From Pithys albifrons albifrons (lineage: Eukaryota; Chordata; Aves; Passeriformes; Thamnophilidae), in contig NC_092459.1 in the NCBI RefSeq assembly GCF_047495875.1, forward strand, positions 21,375,795 through 21,439,794: DNA of 64,000 nucleotides. Direction: 5' to 3'. Of this stretch, positions 49,640 to 61,800 are shown piece by piece (position 1 is the stretch's first letter; every line of letters starts with the position of its first letter). The notes beneath the pieces were generated by a model. It was not told where the DNA came from. It saw nothing but the letters and a program-made list of their open reading frames with translations, and did not search any database. The position numbers and the translations under genes are program-made.

Positions 49640-50573
49640 AAGTTGAGAAGAGCACTGTACCACCTCCCTTACAATGACAGGCTGAAAAAGTTGGGACTGT
49701 TCAGCCTGGATAAGGTTGTGTGGAGACCTCATATCAAACTTCCAGTATCTGAAGAAAGGGCCAGCAGGGAACCCAGAGAGGGACTCTTCATCAGAAACTG
49801 TAGTGACAGCACAAGAGACAATGGGTACAAATTGAAAGAGAAGAAATTTAGGCTGGTATGCAGTTTTGGTCACCACAATATAAGCTACTAGAGATTTTCC
49901 AAGGGAGAGCAATGAAGATCATGAAGGGCCTTGAGGGGAAGCCATATGAGGAGCGGCTGAAGGCACTTGGTCTGTTCAGCCTGGAGAAGAGGAGACTGAG
50001 GGGAGACCTCACAGCAGTTAAAACTTCCTTGTGAGGGGAAGAGAAGGGACCAGACACTGCTCTCTTCTCTATGGTGACCAGGGGTAAAACTCAAGGGAAT
50101 GGCCTGAAGTTGTGTCAGGGGAGGCTTAGGTTGGATATTAAAAAGAGATTCTTCCCCCAGAGGGTGGTTGGGCATTGAAACAGGCTCCCCAGGGTCACAG
50201 CACCAAGGCTGACAGAGTTCAAGAAGCATTTGGATGATACTCTCAGGCATGTGGTTGTGACTTTTGGTGACAGTCCTGTGCAGGGCCTGGAGCTGGACTC
50301 AGTGATCCTTGTGAGTGTCTTCCAGCTCAGCATATTCTGTGATTCTGTGGTATTAGGAAGAAGTTTTTTACCAGGAGGGTAATAAGATATGAGAACGGGT
50401 TGCCCATGAAGCTTGTGGGTAACCCAACCCTGCCAGTGTTCAAGGCCAGGTTGGATAAGGCCTTGAACAACCTGATCTAGTGGGAGGTGTTCCTGCCCAT
50501 GGCAAGGGGGATTAGGACTAGATGATCTTTGAGGTCCTTTCCAACCCTTAACATTCTATGAATTAACAATAAT
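49640..50573 (+). mobile_element. Outer CR1 LINE, split by a second CR1
   Basis: The outer element is in two parts. The left part, 49640-49859, runs from CACCTCCCTTACAATGACAG through the C-terminal ORF2 region to AAATTTAGGCTGG. The right part, 50348-50573, resumes exactly there with TATTAGGAAGAAGTTTTTTA and continues to the tail CCTTTCCAACCC and ATTCTATGA. The two parts read as one continuous CR1 3' end of about 440 bp once the insert is removed. This gives a relative age: the outer copy was in place before the inner one. Confidence 0.9.
49860..50347 (+). mobile_element. Inner CR1 LINE nested in an older CR1
   Basis: A separate CR1 of a different 3' tail subfamily. It opens with CAGTTTTGGTCACCACAA, part of the ORF2 C-terminal coding region, continues through GCCTGGAGAAGAGGAGACTG and the GTGACTTTTGGTGACAGTCC tail, and ends with ATTCTGTGATTCTGTG, two variant terminal octamers. 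It is flanked by TGGTAT at 49854-49859 and 50348-50353. Frame breaks make it inactive. Confidence 0.9.
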
Positions 50574-50638
50574 TATTTTATTTTAATACTATGAAAAAGA
50601 ATAAAGATCCAGAGGATTCTCTTTCTTCTGTAGCTCAC

Positions 50639-51272
50639 TGTTATGGGTTTGGCCAGATGGGCCTAAATTTAGGTTTTAAAGTTCAGCTAGGCCTAGGATT
50701 GTCAGCTGATTTAAGCTGGGCTGAGCTAGCTCACAGCTGACTTCTTCCAGCCAATAATATTGTATTCCATACCATACTACATCATCTCAAAGGGTGTAAA
50801 ATCCAGTGTGTGGGAGTGGCTTAGTTCAGTTGCTTCACAGCTGTGGTGCCAGCAAGACACTCTGCTGTCCCAGGAGGGATGGGGAGGCCCAAGCCCAGAG
50901 CACCGGCTTAACATCATGTTATCTGAGGGAAGTAAAGTGTTTGTTCTTAGCTTTTCTCTCTGCTTAAGTCTGTCTCTGAAGAACCAACTTCTCTAGAATG
51001 ATTTGTAGTTAAAATGGTAGAATTTGTGTTTACTGGGAAGTGTGAAGTTATTTCTTGTTATACATAACTTGTATAAGTGTGTGTTACATTGTAGTTTCCT
51101 CTTAATTTTCTCTTTTCTGTATAAATACATGTAGTTAGTTTCAGCATAGACCTGGCTTTGGAAGTTTTTTTTTCCTCTCTCCCTCTTCTTTTCCCTTAGC
51201 TGGTTGGGGGGAGGAGGAACACTTTTCACTCTGTTCTGGACAGTTGGCGTTTTGCCAGCTCAACCCAGGACA
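50639..51272 (+). repeat. Solo LTR of the same ERV family as the LTR near 6 kb
   Basis: TGTTATGGGTTTGGCC at the start and CAACCCAGGACA at the end give TG...CA borders over 634 bp. The flanks CTCAC (50634-50638) and CTCAT (51273-51277) match at four of five bases, a worn 5-bp target duplication, so the LTR is a complete insertion reduced to one copy. A box ATTCCATACCATACTACATCAT lies at about 50764-50785 (shown here as its key parts ATTCCATACCATA and ACATCAT). A likely TATA-like element is not clear. It was inserted about 65 bp downstream of the nested CR1 pair. No internal sequence is present. Confidence 0.82.
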
Positions 51273-54200
51273 CTCATTAAGACATAGGTGCACCCTACTT
51301 TAAGATGAAGCTCTAGTAACTCACAGTACACTCTCTGTTCATACAAAGCAAAGTGTTGCACAACCATTTTCCTTCATTTTCTCAGTTTGAGATGGTACCT
51401 TGTCTTTGTGATATATTGAAAGAGAACAGATGGATTTTGCAAGTCCAAGTCATGTGTATTATTTTTCCTAGGGCTTAGTAATCTCTTCATTCTCTGTAAT
51501 ATTTGTCACAGTAATTTTTACTCAGACAGCAGGAAGTCAATGCAGTGTAAAAGTTTGTTTATGAGTGCTTCCATACAGATGTGAACATTCACCTGTTCTG
51601 CTGCAAGCATAGGATCGAAGAAAAATATGTTAATATATATTCAAGAAGAAACATATTTTTATGTCCAGCAGTTGTCACAACTTTTCTGATCTCCCCAGCT
51701 GATCATCATTCTAGTTTGGAAATGTTCTTCCAGAATTTTCAGTGTTGCTGAATGCATAAGGATCAATAAGTCAAATATCAGACTGGATTGTTCCATGATC
51801 CTAATTTTCACATTTTATTGCTGCTGGGTACATTGGTTATAGGGCTGTGCAATGGTTACTATGTTATGCATTTCTAAACTCTTGTCACCTAAATGACTTT
51901 GTCAGACTTTCCTTAATGAAAGGTCTTAAGAGTTGTGGAACACTTTTGGTTTACCAGTAAGATTGATAACAACTTGAAAAAGGACCTTAGATTCTAGACC
52001 CACTGAGCTTCTTAACCACTTATATACTAATCGTATATAGCATTATATTACTTCATAATATATAGTAAAAATATGTATTCCTATTTTAACCTAAGATATA
52101 GTGACTGAGTTGTTCCTAATGACCACTAAGTAGCAGTGTAGCTGCTACACAGTGTCCACATTCTTTCACAAATACCAGACGGATTGCTAACATGAATGTC
52201 TCTTTGTATTCTGTCTCCCACAAAACACTGGTCTGAACAGAGGAGCCATTCAAAGTACACTAGTATAAGCAGAGTGGCTGATGCCAAGAACGGATGCCCC
52301 CCCATCTTTCTGCCAAAGGCTGCAGGTGGGACAAAGTGAAAAGTGAAACACTGATCTGTTGGCTTCTCATGTAGAGAAAAATAGAAAATGCAGCAATAAG
52401 CAGGCCTGAGACATATTCCATTTATATATGTTCTTTTATGGTAAGTGGATTGTTTGTGTTAATAAGAAGAAATCTTTCAATGTTGAGGAAAATTTAAGTT
52501 TTATGAGGGTGAAGAGATTTGGGGTAGCTAACTGTCTGACCACGTACTGACTCTGCTCTACGTTAAATCAGTTGCTTACAGTTGGGCTCCAAATGTTTAA
52601 AAAAACAACTCGGTGAGAGAGAGGTAGAAAACTCTGTGTTCTTGTAGCACTCTTATTCACAGTACAGAAATCACCATGGAGCTACTTGTTAGCAAAGGTG
52701 TGGGGCACTGGGAGGGCTTGTGAGCTGAGGGAGATAGGCCTGCAAGGCAGCTAAAGCTGCAGAGCAGCTCTGCCTGGAATGAAACCTTTCTGCCCCTCAG
52801 GGTAAACACAAACCACATGGGACTTGACAGTCTCAAATTAGAAAGAAGGTGATACGGGAGAAGATGGAAAACAGTCAGGTGCCCTAACAGTTGTCATACC
52901 AAGGAGCAAGAGGGAACTGTGAATAGTTGCCTAAACTATGGAGAAAGGTCAGTCATATCCATACTCATTCTCTTTTCTCCTTTCAGTAAAGGATTTTTCT
53001 TCAAGACGATATCTTTGTGATTAAATGAAGAAAATTAGTTCACTAAGCATCAAGCAGGTCAGGTTTATTCTTGCATTCTTGTTGGAGAGGTCTTGAGCTG
53101 GCCCTTCTTGATGATCTCAAAAGTTTAAATTTAGTGTTACATAATGACCATTAAAACAAGGGTTTCACTATGACTGCTAAGCAAAACCTTAGAGATAAGG
53201 GTGAGGGTTTGGATTTTGCCTGTTTGACACAACTAAATTAACCAGTAAACCAAGAAAATATACTCTCTAATCAGACTTTGTTTCTATCAAGTCCAGGCAC
53301 ATCCACTGTGGCACTGCAAAAAATTTGCCTAAATTTATCATCATGGCTAGTTAACACGGGAGGCTTCCAGAGATATAAACACGTGCATTTTCCAGCTGTT
53401 TTATGGTCCCTTAACAGCAAAGTCTTATAAAATGGCCAATATTTTTCATACAAATATAACCTGAAAAAAAAGAGCACAAGTAAAAAGAGTCTTTTTACCA
53501 CTCTGTTTTGTAAGGCTGAATATGTACTGCACACACACCACAATGGAGAGTAATTCTGCTTTCAGGTGTTGTAGTCTTTCATGAAGGCTCACAGACTTTA
53601 TAAAGTAATCTCTCAAGAGACAAGGGCTCACAGTATAGGGCTGTGCTAAGGTTCTTCCAGAAATAAATTATCAATAGAGCGCTACCCTACCAAGTGAGAA
53701 TATTGCAAGGAAACAGCATGTTATGGAAAACTACATCACGAGTTTTTATACCTAAGCAACAACAAAAAGAAAAGAAAGATTGTTAAAACTGCAAGATGTG
53801 CAGCAAGACTGTCATCAAGCAGGAGCTGGTAAGTGAAACTGAAAAATATTAAATTGCCTTTCTTCAGATACAGAGTTACAGGGTCTGAAGTGCTTCCTTT
53901 GCATACCCTCTGAAGGCATTAGGAGTGACACAAAGAATGCAAGATCAGGAGCCTGCAGCAAAAACAGGGCTTAGCTCAGCTGTTCAGGGAATTTATGTTC
54001 TTTCTGCTAAGATAAATTAGAATAACAAATATTGGGAGAGACTAGACAGGGAGTTCACCTTGTTAAGTGGTTACTATTTGTGCTCCAAGTAGAAACATAA
54101 AGTAACAAGATTATGTCCGATTTACAAACAGGCAATTGTTTACTTGGAAGAAATTATGACGCATTCTTGTCTTCATAAGCACCTTTAAGTCTGTACTCAT

Positions 54201-55291
54201 GTAAAAGTCAGACTTTTAAGCGGAAGCTGTCATTGTTTAATTTATTATTTATATTAGTTTTAGCATTAATATTTCATAGCCCTTGCCCATCTGTGAGATA
54301 AAAGAGAGGCACAAGTTTTAAAGTCAGAGAGACAAATATATAAAACCATATTTTCAAATTTAAAAATTGTTACATAATAAATATAATACAGGCAAAGTTC
54401 AAGTTCTCTGCACATAAACTCCATTAATAATTTGAAAGCTAAAATAACAAATCCCAAAGGTCAAGTCTTCCAAGTGATCTGGCTGACCTTGGAATCAATC
54501 TGTGGGCCTCTCAGCACTCTTGTGCAGTGTTCCCTGAGCCTTAATGATTACTAGAACTTCTAAGCCTCACTGCTCTCATCCCCATTTCTCTCATGAATCC
54601 TAGAAAGAACTCCATGGAGACACCCTGGATGTAGCTATGGCTTCCTTTGTTCATGATGTAAAACTGTAAAAGATCTCATACAACAATTGTTATGCAGCAA
54701 GCACTTATTCAAATTAATAGTACTTAATTTTTCAAAACAAGAATTAGACCACAGCAAACAGAACTGCTGTAGTGAAACTTTCTGAGCATCAAGACATTTT
54801 CACAACAAACAATGTAGTCACAGAGCCATTAACAGAGCACATCACAGCAGTAAATGTCTGAAACTGGATGCTGGTGCTGCGTATCTCCTCACTCTGGAGT
54901 GAGCAAGTCCAGAGATAGCTGCAGCAGCTGACAGGAGGCAGAGGCCCAGCTAAGGCAGCATCCCAGATGTCAAAGTGTCTCATTATGGTCCTGTACAGAC
55001 ATGCTTAGTTTAGCCCATATTCAGTATCACAACAGATAACTTTCTGTTTGATTTAAATTTCATTATTGATACAGGACTACAAAATCACTCTTATGTTTTA
55101 TTTAGACTATCTTTTTACTTTGCATCTTCTAAATCTAGCCATTTGAGTTAGATGATAAAGCATAATTTTCAGTTTTAAACAGCAGAACTATGGATATGTG
55201 TTACTTGCACACAACCTCTCAAAAATGAATGCTGGTTTTCAATTAAATCTCTACTAATATTTTCATAGAACACTATGCAACACTGGCTAAT
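51273..55291. other. Gene-free DNA
   Basis: About 4 kb with no recognised gene or transposon; a GC-richer patch near 52660-52830 and an AT-rich stretch near 52020-52080 are the only compositional changes noticed. Confidence 0.5.
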
Positions 55292-55340
55292 GAGAATCAT
55301 AGAATCATAGAATCATAGAATCATAGAATCATAGAATCGA
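55292..55340 (-). repeat. CR1 terminal octamer array (ATTCTATG-type)n
   Basis: Six tandem 8-bp units at the 3' end of the CR1 copy just described. The other CR1 copies in the window keep only one or two units, so this is the longest such array here. Confidence 0.9.
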
Positions 55341-55815
55341 TTGGGTTGGAAAAGACCTCCAAGATCATCGAGTCCAACCCTTGGTCCAACTCTAGTTCAT
55401 TTACTAGATCATGGCACCCAGCGCCACGTCCAATCTGCATTTAAAGATCTCTAGGGATGGTGAATCCACCACCTCTCCGGGCAGCCCATTCCAATGCCTG
55501 ATTACTCTCTCTGTAAAAAATTTTTTTCTGATATCCAACTTAAATTTCCCCTGGCAGAGCTTAAGCCCGTGCCCCCTTGTTCTATTGCTGAGTGCCTGGG
55601 AGAAGAGACCAGCCCCCACCTGGCTATAACTTCCCTTCAGGTAGTTATAGACAGTGATGAGGTCACCTCTGAGCCTCCTCTTCTCCAGGCTAAACAACCC
55701 CAGCTCCCTCAGCCTCTCCCCACAGGACTTGTGCTCCAGTCCCTTCACCAGCCTTGTTGCTCTTCTCTGGACCCGCTCCAGCATCTCAATATCCTTTCTG
55801 AACTGAGGGGCCCAG
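55292..55815 (-). mobile_element. CR1 LINE, youngest-looking copy, with open ORF2 C-terminus
   Basis: The plus strand opens with about six units of AGAATCAT (55292-55340), the reverse complement of the CR1 3' terminal octamer array. It continues with TTGGGTTGGAAAAGACCTCC and TCATCGAGTCCAACCC. On the minus strand the C-terminal part of ORF2 is open without a break for roughly 135 codons, from [18 protein letters not shown] through [15 protein letters not shown], a [19 protein letters not shown] stretch and on to the stop at 55404. The preserved frame and octamer array mark it as the most recent CR1 insertion in this window. It lacks the endonuclease and reverse transcriptase and cannot move. 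Confidence 0.93.
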
Positions 55816-58800
55816 GAAAAAGAAAAAAGTAGTATTATCTGTAAAGATACATGTATCAGAAAACTATGACACAATATTTATAGGTTTAGGCATTGTTTTT
55901 AAATACAAAATCAAATCAAAATCTTTCAAAAACATGAGTATGAGAATGGATTATTTATTTCTCCTAATGTACAAACTTGTAATGTATGAGAAGGAAGTTT
56001 GTCATAAATGTTGTGTGCCATGGTTTGACAACCTGAATTCTACTCAGCATAATAGCTCATTTTATTATTAATTGTAAAAGCTTTTATTTTCATTAGGCTT
56101 CTAATGGGTTCTGCTTTTACCATACAGAGGCTTTTATGAAAGAAACTTACTTTGAAGTAGGAATAACAACTCTGCATTTGCTTCACTGACCCAATTTATT
56201 TCCTCGGACATTTCTAATTTTTCTTCCTACTTCCTATGAACATCTTTTTCCCTGGAGATATTTAACTCTAACTCAAGGTATTCTACCAAAATGTGAAAGA
56301 TTCACCTAACTGGGTATAGATGCCTCTCTTTCACTAATTGTTTTTAAAAATAGTCAATTATAGGACATAATTCATCTCATTCTAATACAGATGCCCAAAA
56401 AAGTGGAATAAACTTAATTTCCCAAATTATTTTTTGATTCACAACTGACAATAAAGAAAATATGGGATTGCTGGTTCAGTGGAAATATCTACAATCTAGA
56501 CTACCTGCCCAGGTATTTAGATTTCTTACAAATCCAAGTTCTTTACGTGAAGTATTTTCAATTGCCTTTTGAGGCCTATTTAATTGACTCTATATGGCCT
56601 CTTTTTCATGATGCACCACAAGCTATTTTGGTGTGATCATTGATTAGGTGTTTGACCAGCTTTGCAGCATCACACTCTCTGTGTTGGAAAGTTCCCACTG
56701 GAACCTGTGTACCATTAACCTCACTTTGCAAACTCATCAGCTTACTGAGGTACTGATCTATGGTTACCAGGCAAAAGTGTACATTGGAAAAGGTGCCTTT
56801 TAAGTTAAGTAACATGGCATTCTGAAGGCTTGACACTTTACCCATCTCTAAGGATAGATCATGTAGCGTATCACAGTATTACATTACAAAATAATTTAAT
56901 AAAACATTAATTCTTAAGTACTCAGGTGACGAATATAGTCTAAAGGGTCAATGACAGGAATTACTATGCACTAAATTTATCTGAAAAATAATTATTTATA
57001 ATTAGAATATAATGCAGTGATGCCTTAACAGTTAGATTATTATTTCATCATGAAAACAATATTATTTTTATGTTTCACATTTCTTTTTTTCAACTAGTTC
57101 TGAAGCAAAAGTAACCTGAAAAAAATTACAAAATAAAATGAACACAGGAAATTATACAAACTTCCTCTGCAAAAAAATATCTAATTGAACACCCTGCATA
57201 AATACATATAGGTAGATCTAGATGCTAACTGAAAGCAGAGAGACTAAATCTCGCTTTAAATCTCTTCATTCTTGGTGTGTTTTTTAAAGGTTTCTGTATT
57301 AAGAACATATTTATATTTATTTAAGGTGCCTTAACTGTAAATCATTATTTTTCTCCCCTCCCCTAAATTGCAAAAACATTATTTTCACCTAATTTTAAAG
57401 TTAACAAATTAATGAGCTGATAATTTAAAAAAAATCCTTGACTAACTAGAAGTAGTTTTGTTGGTTTTGATTTGTTTCTAAGTCTTTCAACATCTTCAGA
57501 TATGTTTATTTAATACACTTCTGTGACAGAAATAAATAGAAGCAGTAATATTTGTGTAATAGTATATATGTATGTGAGCTCGCTCTTCCATTGAGCTGGT
57601 AAGAAAAGACCTAATTTCTTTCTTTATAACATTTGATAATGCTTGGGAAAGGAGTTATCCCCAGTCTTTAGATAAGAATATACTTCAGAAGGTTGAATTA
57701 CTGATATATCTTGACAGTTAATTGACTATCGCCAAAGTAAATGAATGTGCTTGTAGGATGAAATGTACTTCTAAGCAGAAGGATCACCAAAGACCAACAT
57801 TCTCTTTAGATCCCAGGTAAGCTTTAGTTTTCAAGCTGATGTGAGATTTAATTATGTATGTCAAAATTCTGAGAAATTAAAAAGTCACCAGATACTTCAA
57901 AAGTAAAATCTCAAAGTTTCAACTGAAAATATGACTCTTAGAAATGAGAGTCATAAACCACTAGGAAAGCTTATCAGCAAAGATGATAAATTTTCCATTT
58001 CCTGGAATCCTTATGGCCTTGTTTTGGCAAAACACTTAGACTTTCATATCCATGAATTTCACCATACCAGTATAGTCACAAATATTTGTGTCCAGGAGGA
58101 GGGGTTTTGTGAACTATCCAGACAAGAATATAAAACTCTTTTTGTAACACACTCAAGGGAGTGATGCAGAATCCAAGCATGACATTAACTGTAGCTCTTA
58201 ATGGAGTCGAAGCCCTTTTCCTCTGAGCAGTGTCTGGTATGGAAAAAGTTCCAGTGTGTCTCCTGAAATAGATATAACAGTGCCTGTCCATCCCATACTT
58301 TCAAACTGAACTGTGCACACAGCAGATATAGGCAAGCAGTTGAGTTACAAGGTGCAAGTAGGCATAAAATCAAGGAAGAGTGGTATGGAGTGGAACCTCC
58401 TTTATGATTTAATTGGAGGGATAGAAAGCAGTTGCATACATGACAGTTCACTTTTCCTTATACTTCAGCATAATGTTTAGTGAAGCAGAAGCCAGAAATT
58501 AAGCTCCTTTTTAATTATTTTTCTTTTAATACTAACCACTACACAAGCATGAATGTCTAATATGATTTCTCAAACATTATGACCACAACCATACTTTGTA
58601 GTGATATTCATTCTTTAGCAAAATAGCATTTTATCATTCTCCAGATAACTCTGCAAGCCAGCAATCACGAGGGGCCACAAACAGTCTAGGTGTTTTGTTA
58701 ATAATTAATTGGCGAAAGTAGAAATTCTCAGTCCAAAATTATAGAGATTCAAGAAGTGACACATAATGTGATTCTTTCCTGGATCTCTGTAGAGACATAA

Positions 58801-61800
58801 TTCTCTATGTTCCAGTTAAATCAGCTATGAAAATTTCACATCAACATGCAAACTCTGTTCTCCTTTCAGAAATGACAGAACTGCAATTTAAAGCAAGGAG
58901 CAGTGATACTGCAAGTTCTATCAGTAAGTTGTTTCTGAAGATGACAACTGCTCCTCTCCTATTTATCCTACCAAACTCTGAATGCCTGTCTAAATCCTCC
59001 CCCCTGGGTCTTTCAAAAGTGTCATATCATAATAAACTGCTCTTTTGGATAAATAAGCATTGACAGCACAAAGGCTGATAGAGAGATTCATTTGTGTGTA
59101 CCACCAGGATGTCAGTACCTAAAATTTTCCTTTATGTACAAGTTTTACAGTCCCTCATAGCAGCAAAGTTGTATTCATCTAACAATCTATTGTGTAACAG
59201 GAGTCATAATTCTCAAACTGTTAATTTCCCATTAAGAGAAATGACATGCAATGGAGTGAGGACCTTAGTTCTCAGTAGTAGCACAGCTCCCTGATCAAAC
59301 CATTTACAGTTTTGTCATTCTACTGCTGCTCCACTAAGATGAAGATGGTTATATTTGCATTTGTAAACAGGTACACCTGACAGAAATAAACACCATAATA
59401 TTTGCCTGAGTTAAGAAGTTTGGTCACTGCTTAGGGAGCCTATTGAACTTTGAAATGTATAGTTGTTTTGCTGATGCAACACAGATCTTCTGCCTGGCTT
59501 TAGAGAAATCTTTCAAGCTGTCATTCCAGATTACTAGTTCTGCCAGTAGAAGATCCAGTTTAAGCTCCTCTGTCCAGATGGTATTCCATTCCACCTCTTC
59601 TCTATCAGAATCTTCTCTATCCATCTCAGTCATGCCGATTCAGCTGTTTATATAACTGTGTTTCACAAAAGTTTTGTAAAAGCATGCTTTGCTTTTCCCA
59701 TGTTGAAGTCTTCAGTTTCAAAATTTGGACAGTTGCATAAACCTGCTTTAGAGACTAGTCACATGAACAGGGACTAATTATGTCAGTTTCTGGTGGGAGA
59801 CTGCAACAATGCACAACACAAGGTATAAGGAGGAAGGGGAAGCTGATCTGCTGCCTGTCAAGTATTAGAGAGCAATTGTAGTCATTTTCTCCTCTCTGGC
59901 TCCAAATCCACATCATAAAAGAGAGGTAGGAATGGAACCTAATACATTAAAGATTCAATAAGGTTAAAATATTTGAGTAATTATGCACCCAGCTTGCATT
60001 CATGAGCATACTGACTCTTCAAGTCCACTTAGAACTCACCTTTGCACTTATTTGGGAGGTATCTTTTGGTACCTTTTCAAAAACACTGATAGGGTTACAG
60101 TATTACATACCTTTCCATGTCCTGGATATATCTTATGGGATTTCTAAAGTATTCCTGAGATCATTTTTAGATGATGGAGAGCAAAATGTGCTTCTGAAAG
60201 CTTCTGGTGGAAAACCCCACTTGTGTCTGTTCAGGCATCTAAGGCAGACAGAGATGATCTCCCTACTTGCTGCCTTTAGAGGCACATATGTGAAAGCTGG
60301 GTGTTTAAATCAGAAATATTAGATCACATTTCAGGGTATTTACATTGACTCTGACTATGTGGCACTCTTTTTATAATGAGAAGATTAAATATTTTACAAT
60401 TTTTCATGTTATTATTATGCTCTTCACATCCTTGCCATTTGTCATCATTTTCAGCATACCCTCAGGAGCAGAGCAATGCCTATTAGCCTGTAAACCTTCT
60501 CAGCAGGAATATTTTTCAGTATTGATGTCTTCTTTTATACCATATTTAAATAGATTGATGCGCCCGTACATTAGCAAGGCTGTTTTTTGGGGTTTTTTTC
60601 CTAATATTTGGATTAATGTATATTATTCAACCTTAACAGACATTAGCAATCATGTAAAAACTACAAGCTGGGAGCTTGATTTACCAGGGAGTTCAAAGAG
60701 TTAAAAAGTTAGAAAGGAGTTAAAAAGTGTTTACCAAAAGCCAGAGCTAGTGAGACTATAAGTACCTTCTCTGATTTGATAAAATACATCCTAATGAATG
60801 CAGCTAGTGGTAACAGCAGGACAAAATACTGCATGAATTAGATCCCAGTCTTCTTGGACTACACCTGTCTTCTTATTTAAACCTTATGATAGCATTTTCA
60901 CACAAACAAGTTATCTTAATTTCAAGACCTCAAGACTTTTAGGATATGCAAATCAATGCTCTAGTTTTCTTCAGGAGTACTGTGAACAATTTTCAACTTT
61001 TAAATCAAAAGATAAATTTCTGTGGACAAGATATATCTTACTTTAGTTTAGTGTCATGGAGCACAGTTGGGGAACACATTGTAAGATACTTGATTGCTTC
61101 TGCTCTCCTACGGACCATTGTTAATATGCAAGCTTCTCTGGGCAGGGAGTGTCAAAAGGGTGACCCAGATACAAGACTAATTGCAAATTGTTTTAATACA
61201 TTTCTTTTTACACAACTGCCCAGTTGGTTAAAGGAGTCCACAATGGGAAGGCTCTACAGAGCATATTTAGCATAACTGCTATTACTACATTCACCATTAA
61301 ATTATTTATGATATTTTATCTGAATTAGAGTAATAACATTATCAAAACTGGCTTCAAATCAGAGTCCTTTGAAATTCAGATTTAATGCCCCATGGAATTA
61401 CATACATTTGCAGTATGAGCTTACCTACTTTTACATATTCCAAATGTTGTTTTAAGGAATGTCTTCACAAAATGGCAAATTTTCCATTGAAAGCAAGTAA
61501 AGAAACACATGCATACAGCCAAGACAGGTCCAGTAAATCAACTCTGTGGAAAAATGTTCTTATTTTAACTCAGTTATCCTTCTATCTTGTGTTATGCTGT
61601 AGATACTACCTTGGCAACAAAGCACTCAGTCAGGTAACCACACTGGTCAGCTTAATGGAAACTAGGTGAGGGAATACTACTAGAGATTCTCAGTGAAAGG
61701 ATTCTCTTTCATGTCAGTTTCTCACTGAGGCTCTGCAAAGAAGGCAGCTTTTAGGGGGTGATTTCCATATCAGTCTCAGCCCCACAGTAAAATATGATTT

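Noticed and set aside
55292..55340. Short regular direct repeats resembling a CRISPR-like array
   Set aside because: Perfect 8-bp tandem units without spacers at the 3' end of a CR1 element; this is the known CR1 terminal repeat.
55404..55874. A 156-codon frame that could be called a gene
   Set aside because: It is the C-terminal remnant of CR1 ORF2; the first about 18 codons come from flanking DNA.
59424..59633. Acidic 70-codon frame on the minus strand
   Set aside because: The composition looks protein-like, but there is an in-frame stop just before the start, no convincing splice acceptor with a pyrimidine tract, and no recognised family.
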